A model generated the notes under the pieces. That model did not search any database and was not told where the DNA came from. It saw nothing but the letters and a program-made list of their open reading frames with translations. A stretch of DNA of 64,000 nt from Sphingobacterium sp. UBA4616 (GTDB taxonomy: Bacteria > Bacteroidota > Bacteroidia > Sphingobacteriales > Sphingobacteriaceae). Below, in pieces: positions 9,040 through 18,426 of the stretch. The stretch spans positions 360,086 through 424,085 of the forward strand of contig DGIS01000025.1 of assembly GCA_002386525.1 (NCBI GenBank), in the 5' to 3' direction. The translations under genes and the position numbers were made by a program. The first letter of the stretch is position 1; each line of letters starts with the position of its first letter.

Positions 9040-9927
9040 ATGAAATTCGGCCAAGTAGAACATCCTGAGGAAATCGACTTTACCCTTCCCCCAACTCCAC
9101 CAGAAACATTAAACCTATTGCAGCATTTCAAAAATGACAAGCCTTTCGAGGTATATGTAGGTTGTGCAAAATGGAATAAACAGGATTTAAAGGGTTTTTA
9201 CCCGAGAGGTACAAAAGATGAACTTGCGTATTACTCCACACAATTTAACAGCATCGAACTCAATGCTACATTCTACAATTCGCCTAGCATAGATCAGGTG
9301 GAGACCTGGAAACATAAAACACCTGCTAACTTCAAGTTCTTTCCAAAGATTCCACAATCTATCAGTCATTTCAGCCGATTGTTAAACACTGCTGATAAGG
9401 TGAAACTTTTTACAGACGCTATCGTTCATTTCGATGAAAAACTGGGTATGGCCTTTCTACAGATGCATGACAATTATAACCCAAAGGATATGGCCCGTTT
9501 AAAACTATTCTTACATGACTGGCCTACAGAAGTTCCTCTGGCATTGGAAGTGCGAAATAAAGAGTGGTTTTCAAAATCCGATGTCACAAAAGAACTATAT
9601 GCTCTGTTGGAAGAGACCAATGTGACTAATATTCTGGTCGATACTGCAGGCCGACGAGATATGTTGCATATGCATCTAACCACGCCTACTGCTTTTATCC
9701 GTTATGTTGGTGCCAACCACGCGTCAGATTATGATAGACTGGATCAATGGATCGATGTGTTGAAGTTGTGGCGAGAAAATGGCCTACAAAAACTGTACTT
9801 CTTTATTCACCAAAACATTGAGGTGGAATCCCCCCTACTGGCGACACATTTTATCAAAAAACTGAACACAACATTAAACTTGGATCTGACTCATCCAAAT
9901 AAAAATACCCCCAATACCTTGTTTTAA
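9040..9927 (+). CDS. DUF72 (YecE) family protein
   Basis: This 295-residue protein belongs to the DUF72/YecE family, which folds as a TIM-like barrel. The signature is seen in VYVGCAKWNKQDLKGFYP near 38-56, YYSTQFNSIELNATFY at 64-80 and the FKFFPKIPQ strand near 100. The catalytic function of the family is unknown. The ATG lies one base after the stop of the MFS gene, so it ends a three-gene operon. A hairpin shared with the convergent enolase gene follows. Confidence 0.88.
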   Translation: MKFGQVEHPEEIDFTLPPTPPETLNLLQHFKNDKPFEVYVGCAKWNKQDLKGFYPRGTKDELAYYSTQFNSIELNATFYNSPSIDQVETWKHKTPANFKFFPKIPQSISHFSRLLNTADKVKLFTDAIVHFDEKLGMAFLQMHDNYNPKDMARLKLFLHDWPTEVPLALEVRNKEWFSKSDVTKELYALLEETNVTNILVDTAGRRDMLHMHLTTPTAFIRYVGANHASDYDRLDQWIDVLKLWRENGLQKLYFFIHQNIEVESPLLATHFIKKLNTTLNLDLTHPNKNTPNTLF

Positions 9928-9995
9928 TAAAGACAAAGCACGAGCGTAAATGAGTTGACAATCGAGAAAATCGTTGGAAAATTCATCACTACAAA

Positions 9996-10024
9996 AAAGC
10001 CGAAGTAGCATATACTTCGGCTTT
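9996..10024. terminator. Bidirectional terminator between DUF72 gene and eno
   Basis: Arms aaagccgaagta (9996-10007) and tacttcggcttt (10013-10024) are perfectly complementary and carry A- and T-runs on both sides, as expected between convergent genes. Confidence 0.8.
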
Positions 10025-10047
10025 AATATTTAAAAACAAGCTTTTGC

Positions 10048-11355
<1,308 letters not shown>

Positions 11356-11421
11356 CTATAATTTATTTTCATTACTTAGTGTAGATAAGACACACTCTCA
11401 TCTACAGACATTTTTCACAAC

Positions 11422-11429
11422 CAAATATA
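11422..11429 (-). promoter_or_regulatory. -7 box TATATTTG upstream of eno
   Basis: An exact TAnnTTTG box on the minus strand. It would give an untranslated leader of about 75 bases for enolase. Confidence 0.5.
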
Positions 11430-11506
11430 ACAAAAAATGTATTTATTCCCCTATTTATTCTGAATAAAATGTGCGTATTCTGAATAATTGGTATGGTGGC
11501 TTCAAT

Positions 11507-11536
11507 AAAAAACCCTTCAAAATATGAAGGGTTTTT
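11507..11536 (-). terminator. Terminator of carA
   Basis: The arms aaaacccttca and tgaagggtttt close around a five-base loop, with a T-run on the minus strand, 18 bases beyond the carA stop. Confidence 0.85.
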
Positions 11537-11553
11537 ATATAATATTATACGTT

Positions 11554-12654
11554 TTAGTTTTTGAACAGTGCTACAAAATCATCAAACAAATAACGTGAGT
11601 CATGAGGACCTGGTGATGATTCGGGGTGATATTGCACCGAGAATGCTTTTTGCCCTTTGATACGGATTCCCTCAATAGACTGATCGTTCAAATTAACATG
11701 TGTTACCTCAACGCAATCAGAATTTTCAATGTCTTCAGCTACAACCCCAAAACCATGGTTTTGCGACGTAATTTCACAACGATTAGCAATGATATTCTTC
11801 ACTGGGTGATTGATCCCACGGTGCCCATTATGCAATTTACTGGTGCGGATACCATTTGCCAATGCGAGGATCTGATGACCTAAACAAATGCCGAACATTG
11901 GTTTATTCGCGTTCAAAATAGCTTTTACTGTCTCGATAGCGTAATCCATCGGAGCTGGATCACCAGGACCATTGGAAATAAAGTAGCCGTCAGGATTCCA
12001 TTGTTCCATTTCTTCGAATGTCGTCTTCGCAGGAAATACCTTCGTATATACATCGCGAGCTTCAAAATTCCGCAAGATATTTTTCTTGATTCCCAAGTCC
12101 AAAACCGCTACTCGCAACGAAGCATTTTCATTACCGAAGAAATAAGGTTCTGCTGTCGTTACTTTTGAAGACAGCTCGAGTCCATCCATTGAAGGAACTT
12201 CCGCCAATTGACGCTTTAATGCTTCCACATCCAATGTTTCGGAAGAAATAATTGCATTCATTGCTCCTTTATCACGTATATGTCTTACCAAAGAACGCGT
12301 ATCCACATCAGAAATACCAACTAAATTCCCCTCTTCAAAATAGCTTTGGATAGATTCATCAGCCATTTTACGACTATAGTTGATGTTGTAATTCTTACAA
12401 ACTAATCCCGCAATCTGAATGTGATTTGATTCGGTATCGTCCTCATCAATACCATAGTTACCAATATGGGCATTGGTCGTTACCATGATTTGTCCAAAAT
12501 AAGATGGATCTGTAAAAATCTCTTGATAACCGGTTGTCCCTGTGTTGAAACAGATTTCCCCAGTAGTCGTACCAATTTTACCAGCGGCTTTACCGTGATA
12601 AACTGTACCATCTTCTAAAACTAAAATTGCAGGCAATTTGCTGTAGTTGGTCAT
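11554..12654 (-). CDS. carA: Carbamoyl-phosphate synthase small (glutaminase) subunit
   Basis: CarA hydrolyses glutamine and channels ammonia to CarB for carbamoyl phosphate, the precursor of pyrimidines and arginine. Residues 1-150 form the CarA N-domain (LEDGTVYHG, TGYQEIFTDPSY), and the class I glutamine amidotransferase domain carries Cys257 in FGICLGHQ and the His343/Glu345 pair in QYHPE. Length 366 fits the family. carB is not adjacent, which is common in this phylum. I find no TAnnTTTG box just before carA; the nearest promoter lies upstream of a short ORF and a terminator, which suggests attenuation. Confidence 0.96.
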   Translation of the reverse strand: MTNYSKLPAILVLEDGTVYHGKAAGKIGTTTGEICFNTGTTGYQEIFTDPSYFGQIMVTTNAHIGNYGIDEDDTESNHIQIAGLVCKNYNINYSRKMADESIQSYFEEGNLVGISDVDTRSLVRHIRDKGAMNAIISSETLDVEALKRQLAEVPSMDGLELSSKVTTAEPYFFGNENASLRVAVLDLGIKKNILRNFEARDVYTKVFPAKTTFEEMEQWNPDGYFISNGPGDPAPMDYAIETVKAILNANKPMFGICLGHQILALANGIRTSKLHNGHRGINHPVKNIIANRCEITSQNHGFGVVAEDIENSDCVEVTHVNLNDQSIEGIRIKGQKAFSVQYHPESSPGPHDSRYLFDDFVALFKN

Positions 12655-12722
12655 TATCGATGTAATATTATAAAATGTGTATCCTTACTTTTATGAATTT
12701 TAAAGCCTTCTTGATTGGATAT

Positions 12723-12744
12723 AAAAAAAGCCCTCAAATGGGCT
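12723..12744 (-). terminator. Terminator inside the carA leader
   Basis: On the minus strand, agccc-atttga-gggct is followed at once by seven T residues, a strong intrinsic terminator. It lies 69 bases before the carA start and 9 bases after the stop of a 24-codon ORF. Flanking gatat and atatc can extend the stem. Confidence 0.75.
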
Positions 12745-12753
12745 AAATATCAA

Positions 12754-12828
12754 TTAACAATGCATCATCACGATTGACAAACCGTTTCCTAAGGCACCTA
12801 CCAATAAAGTCTTTTCTTTAATTTTCAC
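12754..12828 (-). CDS. Putative 24-residue leader peptide upstream of carA
   Basis: A GTG-started frame of 24 codons ends in TAA just before a terminator in front of carA. The peptide begins (M)KIKEKTLLVGALGNGL and ends SIVMMHC; its composition looks protein-like. A TAACTTTG box lies six bases before the GTG, so the transcript would be almost leaderless. Two readings are possible: a leader peptide whose translation controls the following terminator and so carA, or an independent tiny protein or small RNA with its own terminator. The peptide lacks arginine, so classic arginine-codon attenuation does not fit. Too short for routine gene calling. Confidence 0.45.
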   Translation of the reverse strand: MKIKEKTLLVGALGNGLSIVMMHC

Positions 12829-12834
12829 GGGAGA

Positions 12835-12842
12835 CAAAGTTA
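12835..12842 (-). promoter_or_regulatory. -7 box TAACTTTG of the carA leader
   Basis: An exact TAnnTTTG match on the minus strand, placed six bases before the GTG of the short ORF and about 180 bases before carA. It is the only such box I see between DUF2752 and carA. Confidence 0.55.
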
Positions 12843-12885
12843 AGACTTATCGCTTAAAAGTGAAAACATTTTTCATTTTTTTATT

Positions 12886-13191
12886 TCACCTTGATTCCAA
12901 CTGCCAAAAACGAATAAAGTCTCTCAAAGTCAGCGCAGTCAACACCGGCACAATCAAGTAAATCAATGGATTTTCTAACCACGCCTCTTGCCACCGCAAG
13001 TGCAACAACGCAATAAAAGCATGCGTAAGGCCACAGCCCGGACAGTTATATCCACTTATCGCCTTCCACACACAGGGGATAAGAATGTGTATATCTGCCA
13101 AAAGGTGCAAGCCAATGGCGATCCCGAAATACCCGATGATCAGCGAGTATATCCAATGATGTTTTAGGTATTTCAGGAAAAACATAATCAT
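12886..13191 (-). CDS. DUF2752 small membrane protein
   Basis: This 101-residue protein has the DUF2752 signature CPGCGLTHA at about 50-58, with membrane helices near 12-30 and 70-88. The function of the family is unknown; the Cys-x-x-Cys-Gly motif could bind metal or be redox active, but that is inference. Its ATG overlaps the stop of the TM2 gene upstream (TAATG), so the two are translationally coupled. Confidence 0.85.
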   Translation of the reverse strand: MIMFFLKYLKHHWIYSLIIGYFGIAIGLHLLADIHILIPCVWKAISGYNCPGCGLTHAFIALLHLRWQEAWLENPLIYLIVPVLTALTLRDFIRFWQLESR

Positions 13192-13544
13192 TAATTGTTG
13201 ATCGGACTTTTGATATAATTGCCGTCCGCATCCCTATATTTTCCGACAATAATCATAATCAAATCGATCAGATACCAAATACCACAGCCGCCCAAAGTGA
13301 CCAACTGAATAACTGCCGTACCAATTTGTCCCAAATAAAACCGATGCGCACCAAATGGTCCCAAAAAGATACAAAACAACAGGGCCGGCAACCATCTATC
13401 GTCCTGAAACGTACTATTTTGTTGTTGAAAGGGCTGGTTAGCATAAAATATCGGCTGTCTTACACCGCAATACGGACAAACTTCGGCCTTGATCGTAATC
13501 AATTTACCACACTGCACGCAATACTTTTCTTCTTCTGTTTTCAT
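13191..13544 (-). CDS. TM2 domain protein with zinc ribbon
   Basis: A 117-residue protein with two parts: an N-terminal zinc ribbon (CVQCGKL at 9-15 and CPYCG at 23-27) and a C-terminal TM2 domain with two membrane helices separated by the GAHRFYLGQ turn (about 64-72). TM2 proteins are widespread small membrane proteins without a settled function. It forms a two-gene unit with the DUF2752 gene by stop-start overlap. Confidence 0.9.
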   Translation of the reverse strand: MKTEEEKYCVQCGKLITIKAEVCPYCGVRQPIFYANQPFQQQNSTFQDDRWLPALLFCIFLGPFGAHRFYLGQIGTAVIQLVTLGGCGIWYLIDLIMIIVGKYRDADGNYIKSPINN

Positions 13545-13672
13545 TTAGATTTAGTTTGGCGACGGAATGGAAACTCTCCTCCCATCATGGATAAAATAAT
13601 GGAGTTAAATTAGCAAAAAAACTTAAAAAAAATCTCTTTTTTTATTGCCTATGTAAATCAACATAAACAGTA

Positions 13673-13700
13673 AAGGCGCTTCGTATCTTGAAGCGCCCTT
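13673..13700 (-). terminator. Hairpin terminator after obg
   Basis: Arms ggcgcttc and gaagcgcc pair around seven bases, 23 bases after the obg stop. The T-run on the minus strand is short (TTTACTG), so it is a moderate call. Confidence 0.65.
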
Positions 13701-13720
13701 ACTATTTATATTTTCGAATT

Positions 13721-14719
13721 TTAAGAGTTGATCGCTTTCCAGATCATATCTTTCAATGGCAATATATTCTTACCAGTCACCGAAGAAATGAAAATATAAG
13801 GAATATCTTCCGGTAGTTCCTGTTCCATCTCCTTCTCCAACTCTTCGTCGAGCATATCAGACTTGGTAATAGCCAACAGTTTCGGTTTATCGGCCAATTC
13901 AGGATTATAAGCGGTCAATTCATTTAAAAGAATGGCATACTCTTCACGGATCGTCCGGTCCGTATCAGCAGGGACCATAAACAACAACACTGAGTTCCGC
14001 TCAATATGTCGTAAAAAACGATAACCCAAGCCTTTCCCTTCAGAAGCCCCCTCAATAATTCCCGGAATATCAGCCATTACAAAGGAACGATTGTCCCGAT
14101 AGCTCACCATACCCAAATTAGGTACGAGCGTCGTAAATGGATAGTTTGCGATTTCTGGCTTTGCAGCAGATACGACCGACAGTAACGTCGATTTACCCGC
14201 ATTTGGGAATCCTACCAATCCAACGTCTGCAAGAACCTTCAGTTCCAGTATCATCCACTGCTCTTTACCAGGAAGGCCTGGTTGCGAAAACCGTGGTGTC
14301 TGTTGCGTAGGCGACTTAAAATGCCAGTTACCCAGACCACCTTTTCCACCCGGCACCAGTATCCTGGTTTCACCTTCCTCTGTAATATCAAATAACACCT
14401 CGCCAGTCTCCGCATCCTTTGCTATAGTACCCAGCGGAACCTCCAATATCTCATCGCGACCAGTTGCACCCGTGCGTAGCGAGCTGCCTCCAGATTCACC
14501 GTTTGATGCAATAATATGCTTACGATATTTTAAATGAAGTAACGTCCAGAGATTAGTCGTTCCTTTTAGGATAATATGCCCTCCACGACCGCCGTCACCA
14601 CCATCAGGCCCGCCTGTAGCCGTGTGTTTATCACGGTGCAAATGAGCCGAACCTGCCCCACCATGTCCAGAACGACAACACACTTTCACATAATCAACAA
14701 AATTCGAACCTTGCGCCAT
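13721..14719 (-). CDS. obg: GTPase Obg/CgtA
   Basis: Obg is an essential GTPase that acts in late 50S ribosome assembly and stress control. Residues 1-158 are the glycine-rich Obg fold ([12 protein letters not shown] at 36-47). The G domain follows with G1 GFPNAGKST at 170-178, the switch II DIPG at 217-220 and TKSD at 285-288. At 332 residues it lacks the optional C-terminal OCT domain, as is usual here. It lies 36 bases after adk and is probably cotranscribed with it. Confidence 0.96.
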   Translation of the reverse strand: MAQGSNFVDYVKVCCRSGHGGAGSAHLHRDKHTATGGPDGGDGGRGGHIILKGTTNLWTLLHLKYRKHIIASNGESGGSSLRTGATGRDEILEVPLGTIAKDAETGEVLFDITEEGETRILVPGGKGGLGNWHFKSPTQQTPRFSQPGLPGKEQWMILELKVLADVGLVGFPNAGKSTLLSVVSAAKPEIANYPFTTLVPNLGMVSYRDNRSFVMADIPGIIEGASEGKGLGYRFLRHIERNSVLLFMVPADTDRTIREEYAILLNELTAYNPELADKPKLLAITKSDMLDEELEKEMEQELPEDIPYIFISSVTGKNILPLKDMIWKAINS

Positions 14720-14755
14720 TATAATTTATTACAGTCTAAAAAGTATTTACCTTAA

Positions 14756-15325
14756 TTAATAATTATCGATGATATCGGTTAAGCTCTTAAAGATAGTCTC
14801 GATCTCGCCGATACCATTCACTTTAGAAAGCTTACCCTGAGCCTCATAATAAGGCAATACATGAATCGTCTTTGTGAAATATTCATCAATACGCTTCACT
14901 AATTTATCTGCGTCATCATCCGCACGTCCAGAAATCTCCCTCCGTTTGGCAATACGATCTTTCAATTCATCCTCATTTACATCCAGTGCGATTACGACTG
15001 AAATGGAGGTGTTGATACCTTCTAAAAAAGCATCCAAAGCCTCAGCCTGCGCAACAGTGCGAGGAAATCCATCGAAAATAAATCCTTTTGCATCCGGATT
15101 TTTCTTTACTTCCTCCTCCAGCATTGCTATTGTAATCGAATCTGGCACTAAATTCCCCTCAGCAATAATCTGGCTCACTTGTTGACCAAGCGGGGTTTGA
15201 CCTTTAATATGTGCTCTAAAAATATCACCAGTAGAAATGTGCACCAATTGATATTTTTCAATAAGCATTGCAGATTGGGTTCCCTTACCTGCACCCGGAG
15301 GGCCAAATATTACAAGGTTTAGCAT
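14756..15325 (-). CDS. adk: Adenylate kinase
   Basis: Adenylate kinase interconverts ATP plus AMP with two ADP in the cytoplasm. The P-loop GPPGAGKGT is at 8-16, the AMP-binding stretch STGDIFR at about 31-37, and FIFDGFPRT near 80-89. The protein is the short form (189 residues) without the zinc-binding LID insertion. It precedes obg on the minus strand with a 36-base gap, an arrangement seen in many Bacteroidota. Confidence 0.96.
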   Translation of the reverse strand: MLNLVIFGPPGAGKGTQSAMLIEKYQLVHISTGDIFRAHIKGQTPLGQQVSQIIAEGNLVPDSITIAMLEEEVKKNPDAKGFIFDGFPRTVAQAEALDAFLEGINTSISVVIALDVNEDELKDRIAKRREISGRADDDADKLVKRIDEYFTKTIHVLPYYEAQGKLSKVNGIGEIETIFKSLTDIIDNY

Positions 15326-15360
15326 AGTTTTATTTAAGAAATTAAAACGAGTTAAAAAAT

Positions 15361-15393
15361 AAAAGCCTAATCACAGATGATGACTAGGCTTTT
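15361..15393 (-). terminator. Terminator of the first tRNA-Arg unit
   Basis: On the minus strand, aaaagccta and taggctttt form a stem around 15 bases and end in a T-rich run, six bases beyond the tRNA 3' end. Confidence 0.75.
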
Positions 15394-15399
15394 CAGTCG

Positions 15400-15473
15400 T
15401 GCGCTCCAAGGGAGTCGAACCCCTAACCTTCTGATCCGTAGTCAGATGCTCTATCCAATTGAGCTAGGAGCGC
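15400..15473 (-). tRNA. tRNA-Arg (anticodon ACG), copy 1
   Basis: A complete cloverleaf of 74 bases without encoded CCA. Acceptor arms GCGCTCC and GGAGCGC pair fully, the anticodon stem CTGA/TCAG encloses loop CTACGGA with anticodon ACG, and the T loop has GTTCGAC. The wobble A is the target of TadA deamination. It has its own upstream box TATATTTG and its own terminator. Confidence 0.96.
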
Positions 15474-15519
15474 AATAAACCAATACGTTTAGAACTCTGT
15501 CCCATTTGTTTTGGTGATG

Positions 15520-15527
15520 CAAATATA
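15520..15527 (-). promoter_or_regulatory. -7 box TATATTTG of tRNA-Arg copy 1
   Basis: This box is part of a 19-base block, gttttggtgatgcaaatat (15508-15526 on the plus strand), that is repeated exactly at 15853-15871 before the other tRNA unit. The spacing to the tRNA 5' end is 46 bases, almost the same as in the second unit. Confidence 0.65.
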
Positions 15528-15611
15528 GTCAGAATTCGTTTTTTTTACAAATTTTTTTTCAAAAAGAAGTCTATCGCCTTCCTTTGACAGCTGGTAAGCA
15601 GCTTCCAAAAT

Positions 15612-15636
15612 AAAAGCCAATCAAATTGACTGGCTT
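15612..15636 (-). terminator. Terminator of the second tRNA-Arg unit
   Basis: On the minus strand, aagccagtcaa and tgattggctt pair (one G-T pair) seven bases after copy 2, and are followed by TTATTTT. Confidence 0.65.
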
Positions 15637-15643
15637 CATTACG

Positions 15644-15717
<74 letters not shown>

Positions 15718-15746
15718 CTTTTTTTTATCGTACAGAATCTGTATCG

Positions 15747-15820
15747 TGCGCTCCAAGGGAGTCGAACCCCTAACCTTCTGATCCGTAGTCAGATGCTCTA
15801 TCCAATTGAGCTAGGAGCGC
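15747..15820 (-). tRNA. tRNA-Arg (anticodon ACG), copy 3
   Basis: Identical in sequence to copy 1 across all 74 bases as far as I can read. It leads the second tRNA unit, with box GATATTTG 45 bases upstream inside the repeated 19-base block. Confidence 0.96.
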
Positions 15821-15864
15821 TAGGCAAAGAAAATAAAATAGTATTCATTTCCGTTTTGGTGATG

Positions 15865-15872
15865 CAAATATC
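15865..15872 (-). promoter_or_regulatory. -7 box GATATTTG of tRNA-Arg copies 3 and 2
   Basis: A one-base departure from TAnnTTTG within the duplicated 19-base block (15853-15871). It probably drives a two-tRNA transcript. Confidence 0.5.
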
Positions 15873-16006
15873 GTTATATTTATCAATTTAACAAACATTT
15901 TTTCTCTTTTTTCAACTTTACACAACAACATTTCTTTTATCTCGTTGATAATATTATATTTAAAATATCAACTTTTTTTTTCAGACACGGACAAATGCTA
16001 TTATTC

Positions 16007-16849
16007 ATGAACAAAAGAGAATTAAAGCGCAGTAAAATACGCATTGGAGATATTAGTATCTCCTATTACATCAGACCGAGCATCTTAGCCCCTTCCCCCA
16101 AAACCATTATATTTATCCATGGTTTCCCGTTTAATAAAAACACCTGGAAACAACAGCTTCAAGATTTGGATGAAGACTATACGGGTATAGCAATTGATGT
16201 TCGAGGACATGGCCTCAGTACCAACGGTCATGGTTTTTTCTCCATTGATGTCTTTGCCAAAGATCTAGTAGAATTTATTCGCAAACTCGACCTCAACCAC
16301 GTCATCCTGTGCGGCATTTCCATGGGAGGCTACATCGCACTGCGAACCTACGAATTGATCGGGCAACAGCTTAGAGGGCTTATTCTATGCGACACTAATT
16401 CCCTTGCTGATGACAACAAAGCCAAGCAAAAAAGATTTGATTCTATCCAGGCTTTACTAAAATATGGCAGACGGCCTTTTGCCATTGGTTTTATAGGCAA
16501 TGTATTTCACGACAAAACAATCCGCGAAAATGCCGAAGCTGTTGAACTGATCAAAAGCTGTATACGGAGAAATGAAGTCGCCAGCATCTGCGCGACACAG
16601 CTCGCTCTCGCATCCCGGACAGACACAAGCCATTCACTAAAAACAATTATTATCCCAACATTGGTTATAAAAGGAAAACACGACAAGCTGATGAGTGAGG
16701 AACAGACCAATATACTCATCGAAAATATCCCCGATGTCCGCTATGTGGAATTTGACGAATCTGGTCACTTGCCCAATCTTGAGGAACCCGAAAAATTCAA
16801 TATGGTATTAAATGATTTTCTGCGAAGCATTCCGCTAGTCTCATCCTAG
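16007..16849 (+). CDS. Alpha/beta hydrolase
   Basis: A 280-residue alpha/beta hydrolase. The oxyanion segment HGFPFNKNTW follows strand 3, the nucleophile Ser sits in the elbow CGISMGGY, the acid is Asp in GKHDKL, and the base His lies in SGHLPNLEEP. The pattern resembles the 3-oxoadipate enol-lactonase group, but substrate cannot be assigned. An ATG four codons earlier (15995) is in frame; I prefer 16007 because MNKRELKRSK is a more usual opening. It has no signal peptide, so it is cytoplasmic. Confidence 0.85.
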   Translation: MNKRELKRSKIRIGDISISYYIRPSILAPSPKTIIFIHGFPFNKNTWKQQLQDLDEDYTGIAIDVRGHGLSTNGHGFFSIDVFAKDLVEFIRKLDLNHVILCGISMGGYIALRTYELIGQQLRGLILCDTNSLADDNKAKQKRFDSIQALLKYGRRPFAIGFIGNVFHDKTIRENAEAVELIKSCIRRNEVASICATQLALASRTDTSHSLKTIIIPTLVIKGKHDKLMSEEQTNILIENIPDVRYVEFDESGHLPNLEEPEKFNMVLNDFLRSIPLVSS

Positions 16850-16882
16850 GACGGCATACAGGGAATACTCGTCAAACAATAA

Positions 16883-16904
16883 AAAAGCCACTTCAGTGGC
16901 TTTT
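16883..16904. terminator. Terminator shared by the hydrolase and DUF3276 genes
   Basis: Arms aaaagccact and agtggctttt pair around two bases, with A- and T-runs on both sides, between convergent genes. Confidence 0.85.
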
Positions 16905-16939
16905 ATTTCTTTTTTTCATTAAGATTTCGCTCTACGATA

Positions 16940-17275
16940 CTAGAACGAAAAATCGTCTTTGGAACGCGCTCCCGCTTCTTCAGCGTATGCATCGTCAAAG
17001 TTAGGCTCATAACGTTTCTCGATTACCTCCTGGTTAGATTTGATGTAGTTCACCACATCCGTCAAACCTTCTGCGAACTTTTCAAAATCTTCTTTGTACA
17101 AGAAAATCTTATGCTTAATAAACTGGCCATCCTCAAAGCGCTTCTTGCTTTCTGTGATAGTAATGTAGTAATCGTTCGATCGAGTTGCTTTTACATCAAA
17201 AAAATAAGTACGCTTACCTGCTCTCACCTTTTTTGAAAAAACTTCTTCACGTTCTTTGTTTTCAAAATCTCCCAT
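16940..17275 (-). CDS. DUF3276 (PUR-alpha-like) protein
   Basis: This 111-residue protein belongs to DUF3276, a Bacteroidota family with the PUR fold related to eukaryotic Pur-alpha, a single-stranded nucleic acid binder. The core is a basic strand-rich unit KVRAGKRTYFFDVKATRSNDYYITITESKK (residues about 16-45; given here by range 16-45 only as key strands) followed by a helix LYKEDFEKFAEGL at about 59-71. DNA or RNA binding is likely by family. It is a single gene. Confidence 0.9.
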   Translation of the reverse strand: MGDFENKEREEVFSKKVRAGKRTYFFDVKATRSNDYYITITESKKRFEDGQFIKHKIFLYKEDFEKFAEGLTDVVNYIKSNQEVIEKRYEPNFDDAYAEEAGARSKDDFSF

Positions 17276-17511
17276 TGGTTGTTATTTAAGTTTAAAGTAA
17301 TCTTAATCTTTGATAAATATATAATAATTCATTTTAATCCACCAAATAATATTAAAAAAAAACACAATAACGCGTAAAAATGGCAGCCCACTCCTTTTTA
17401 TAACAGGGAGAAAAATTGAACAGCGAGATTTTTTACCGACGAAATCATTACATTTACCGAAAATATAAGTTGTATTACCTAAAGCAAATGTGTAGAATAT
17501 ATTGGTGACGC

Positions 17512-17519
17512 TATCTTTG
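17512..17519 (+). promoter_or_regulatory. -7 box TATCTTTG of the liaF-like / two-component operon
   Basis: An exact TAnnTTTG match 22 bases before the ATG at 17542. Confidence 0.6.
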
Positions 17520-17541
17520 AGTCATAAATAGTAAAAACATT

Positions 17542-18423
17542 ATGGAAAAAGAACCCATCATACCAAACAGCAATAATAGCCGCAATATTGTAGGAGCGAT
17601 TGTAATTATCGTAGGTATATTCTTATTACTGAACAACCTAAATCTAGGAAGCTGGTTTCCAGATTGGTTATTTGGTTGGCAAACGATATTAATTATTATT
17701 GGATTAGTCATTGGCATAAATTCCCAATTTCAGAAAAAATCGGCGATTATTCTATTGATCATCGGTGGAGCAAGCCTCATCTCGAGAATGATGCGTACCG
17801 ACTTTGGTTCGGTAACCGTTCCTATCATTATCATTTCTCTTGGGATTTACTTTATTATGAGTAAAAGGAAACCTCCGATGGTTCCACCCACTTACCCCAA
17901 TCCGCCTCAAGGATCTTACGACTGGGACAAGCGAGTAACTGTGCCGACCGAAGGGATTACAGACGTTAGCCTTGCTGACCAGGAATCAAGACCATTTAAT
18001 GAGCAATACGATCCAAGCCAACAAGCCTCGCCTAATCAGCAGGCTTTTGGCGACAAAGGAAAAGATCCTTTTCAACAGTCATTTGAGGATAACCTCAATC
18101 TGAATACAATCTTTGCGGGACAAAAGAAAGTAATTTACTCTAAAAATTTTAGAGGAGGTAATTTGACCAATGTATTTGGAAGTATAGAACTGGATTTAAC
18201 AAAAGCTGACATCCAACAGCCGATTGTGATCGATACGTTTCAATTGTTTGGTAGCGCACGCATTATAATCCCTCCGCATTGGACGGTGTTCAGTAACGTG
18301 GCTTCCATCTTAGGATCTGTCGATGACCGCCGATTCCAAACGATCTATAACCCCGATACGGATAAAAAAATCTATATTACAGGCACCTGTATTCTAGGTA
18401 ATTTAACCATAAAAAATGCTTAA
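17542..18423 (+). CDS. LiaF-like membrane protein
   Basis: A 293-residue protein with four closely spaced hydrophobic helices in residues 13-108 (the LiaI/LiaF-type transmembrane region), a Pro- and Gln-rich linker, and a C-terminal beta-rich domain from about 195 that resembles the LiaF C-domain (SIELDLTKADI, FQLFGSARIIIPPHWTV, ITGTCILGNLTIKN). In Firmicutes LiaF restrains the LiaRS envelope-stress system. Here the gene is followed three bases later by a LytS-type kinase and then a LytTR regulator, which supports a similar sensing role at the membrane. Confidence 0.85.
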   Translation: MEKEPIIPNSNNSRNIVGAIVIIVGIFLLLNNLNLGSWFPDWLFGWQTILIIIGLVIGINSQFQKKSAIILLIIGGASLISRMMRTDFGSVTVPIIIISLGIYFIMSKRKPPMVPPTYPNPPQGSYDWDKRVTVPTEGITDVSLADQESRPFNEQYDPSQQASPNQQAFGDKGKDPFQQSFEDNLNLNTIFAGQKKVIYSKNFRGGNLTNVFGSIELDLTKADIQQPIVIDTFQLFGSARIIIPPHWTVFSNVASILGSVDDRRFQTIYNPDTDKKIYITGTCILGNLTIKNA

Positions 18424-18426
18424 TAA

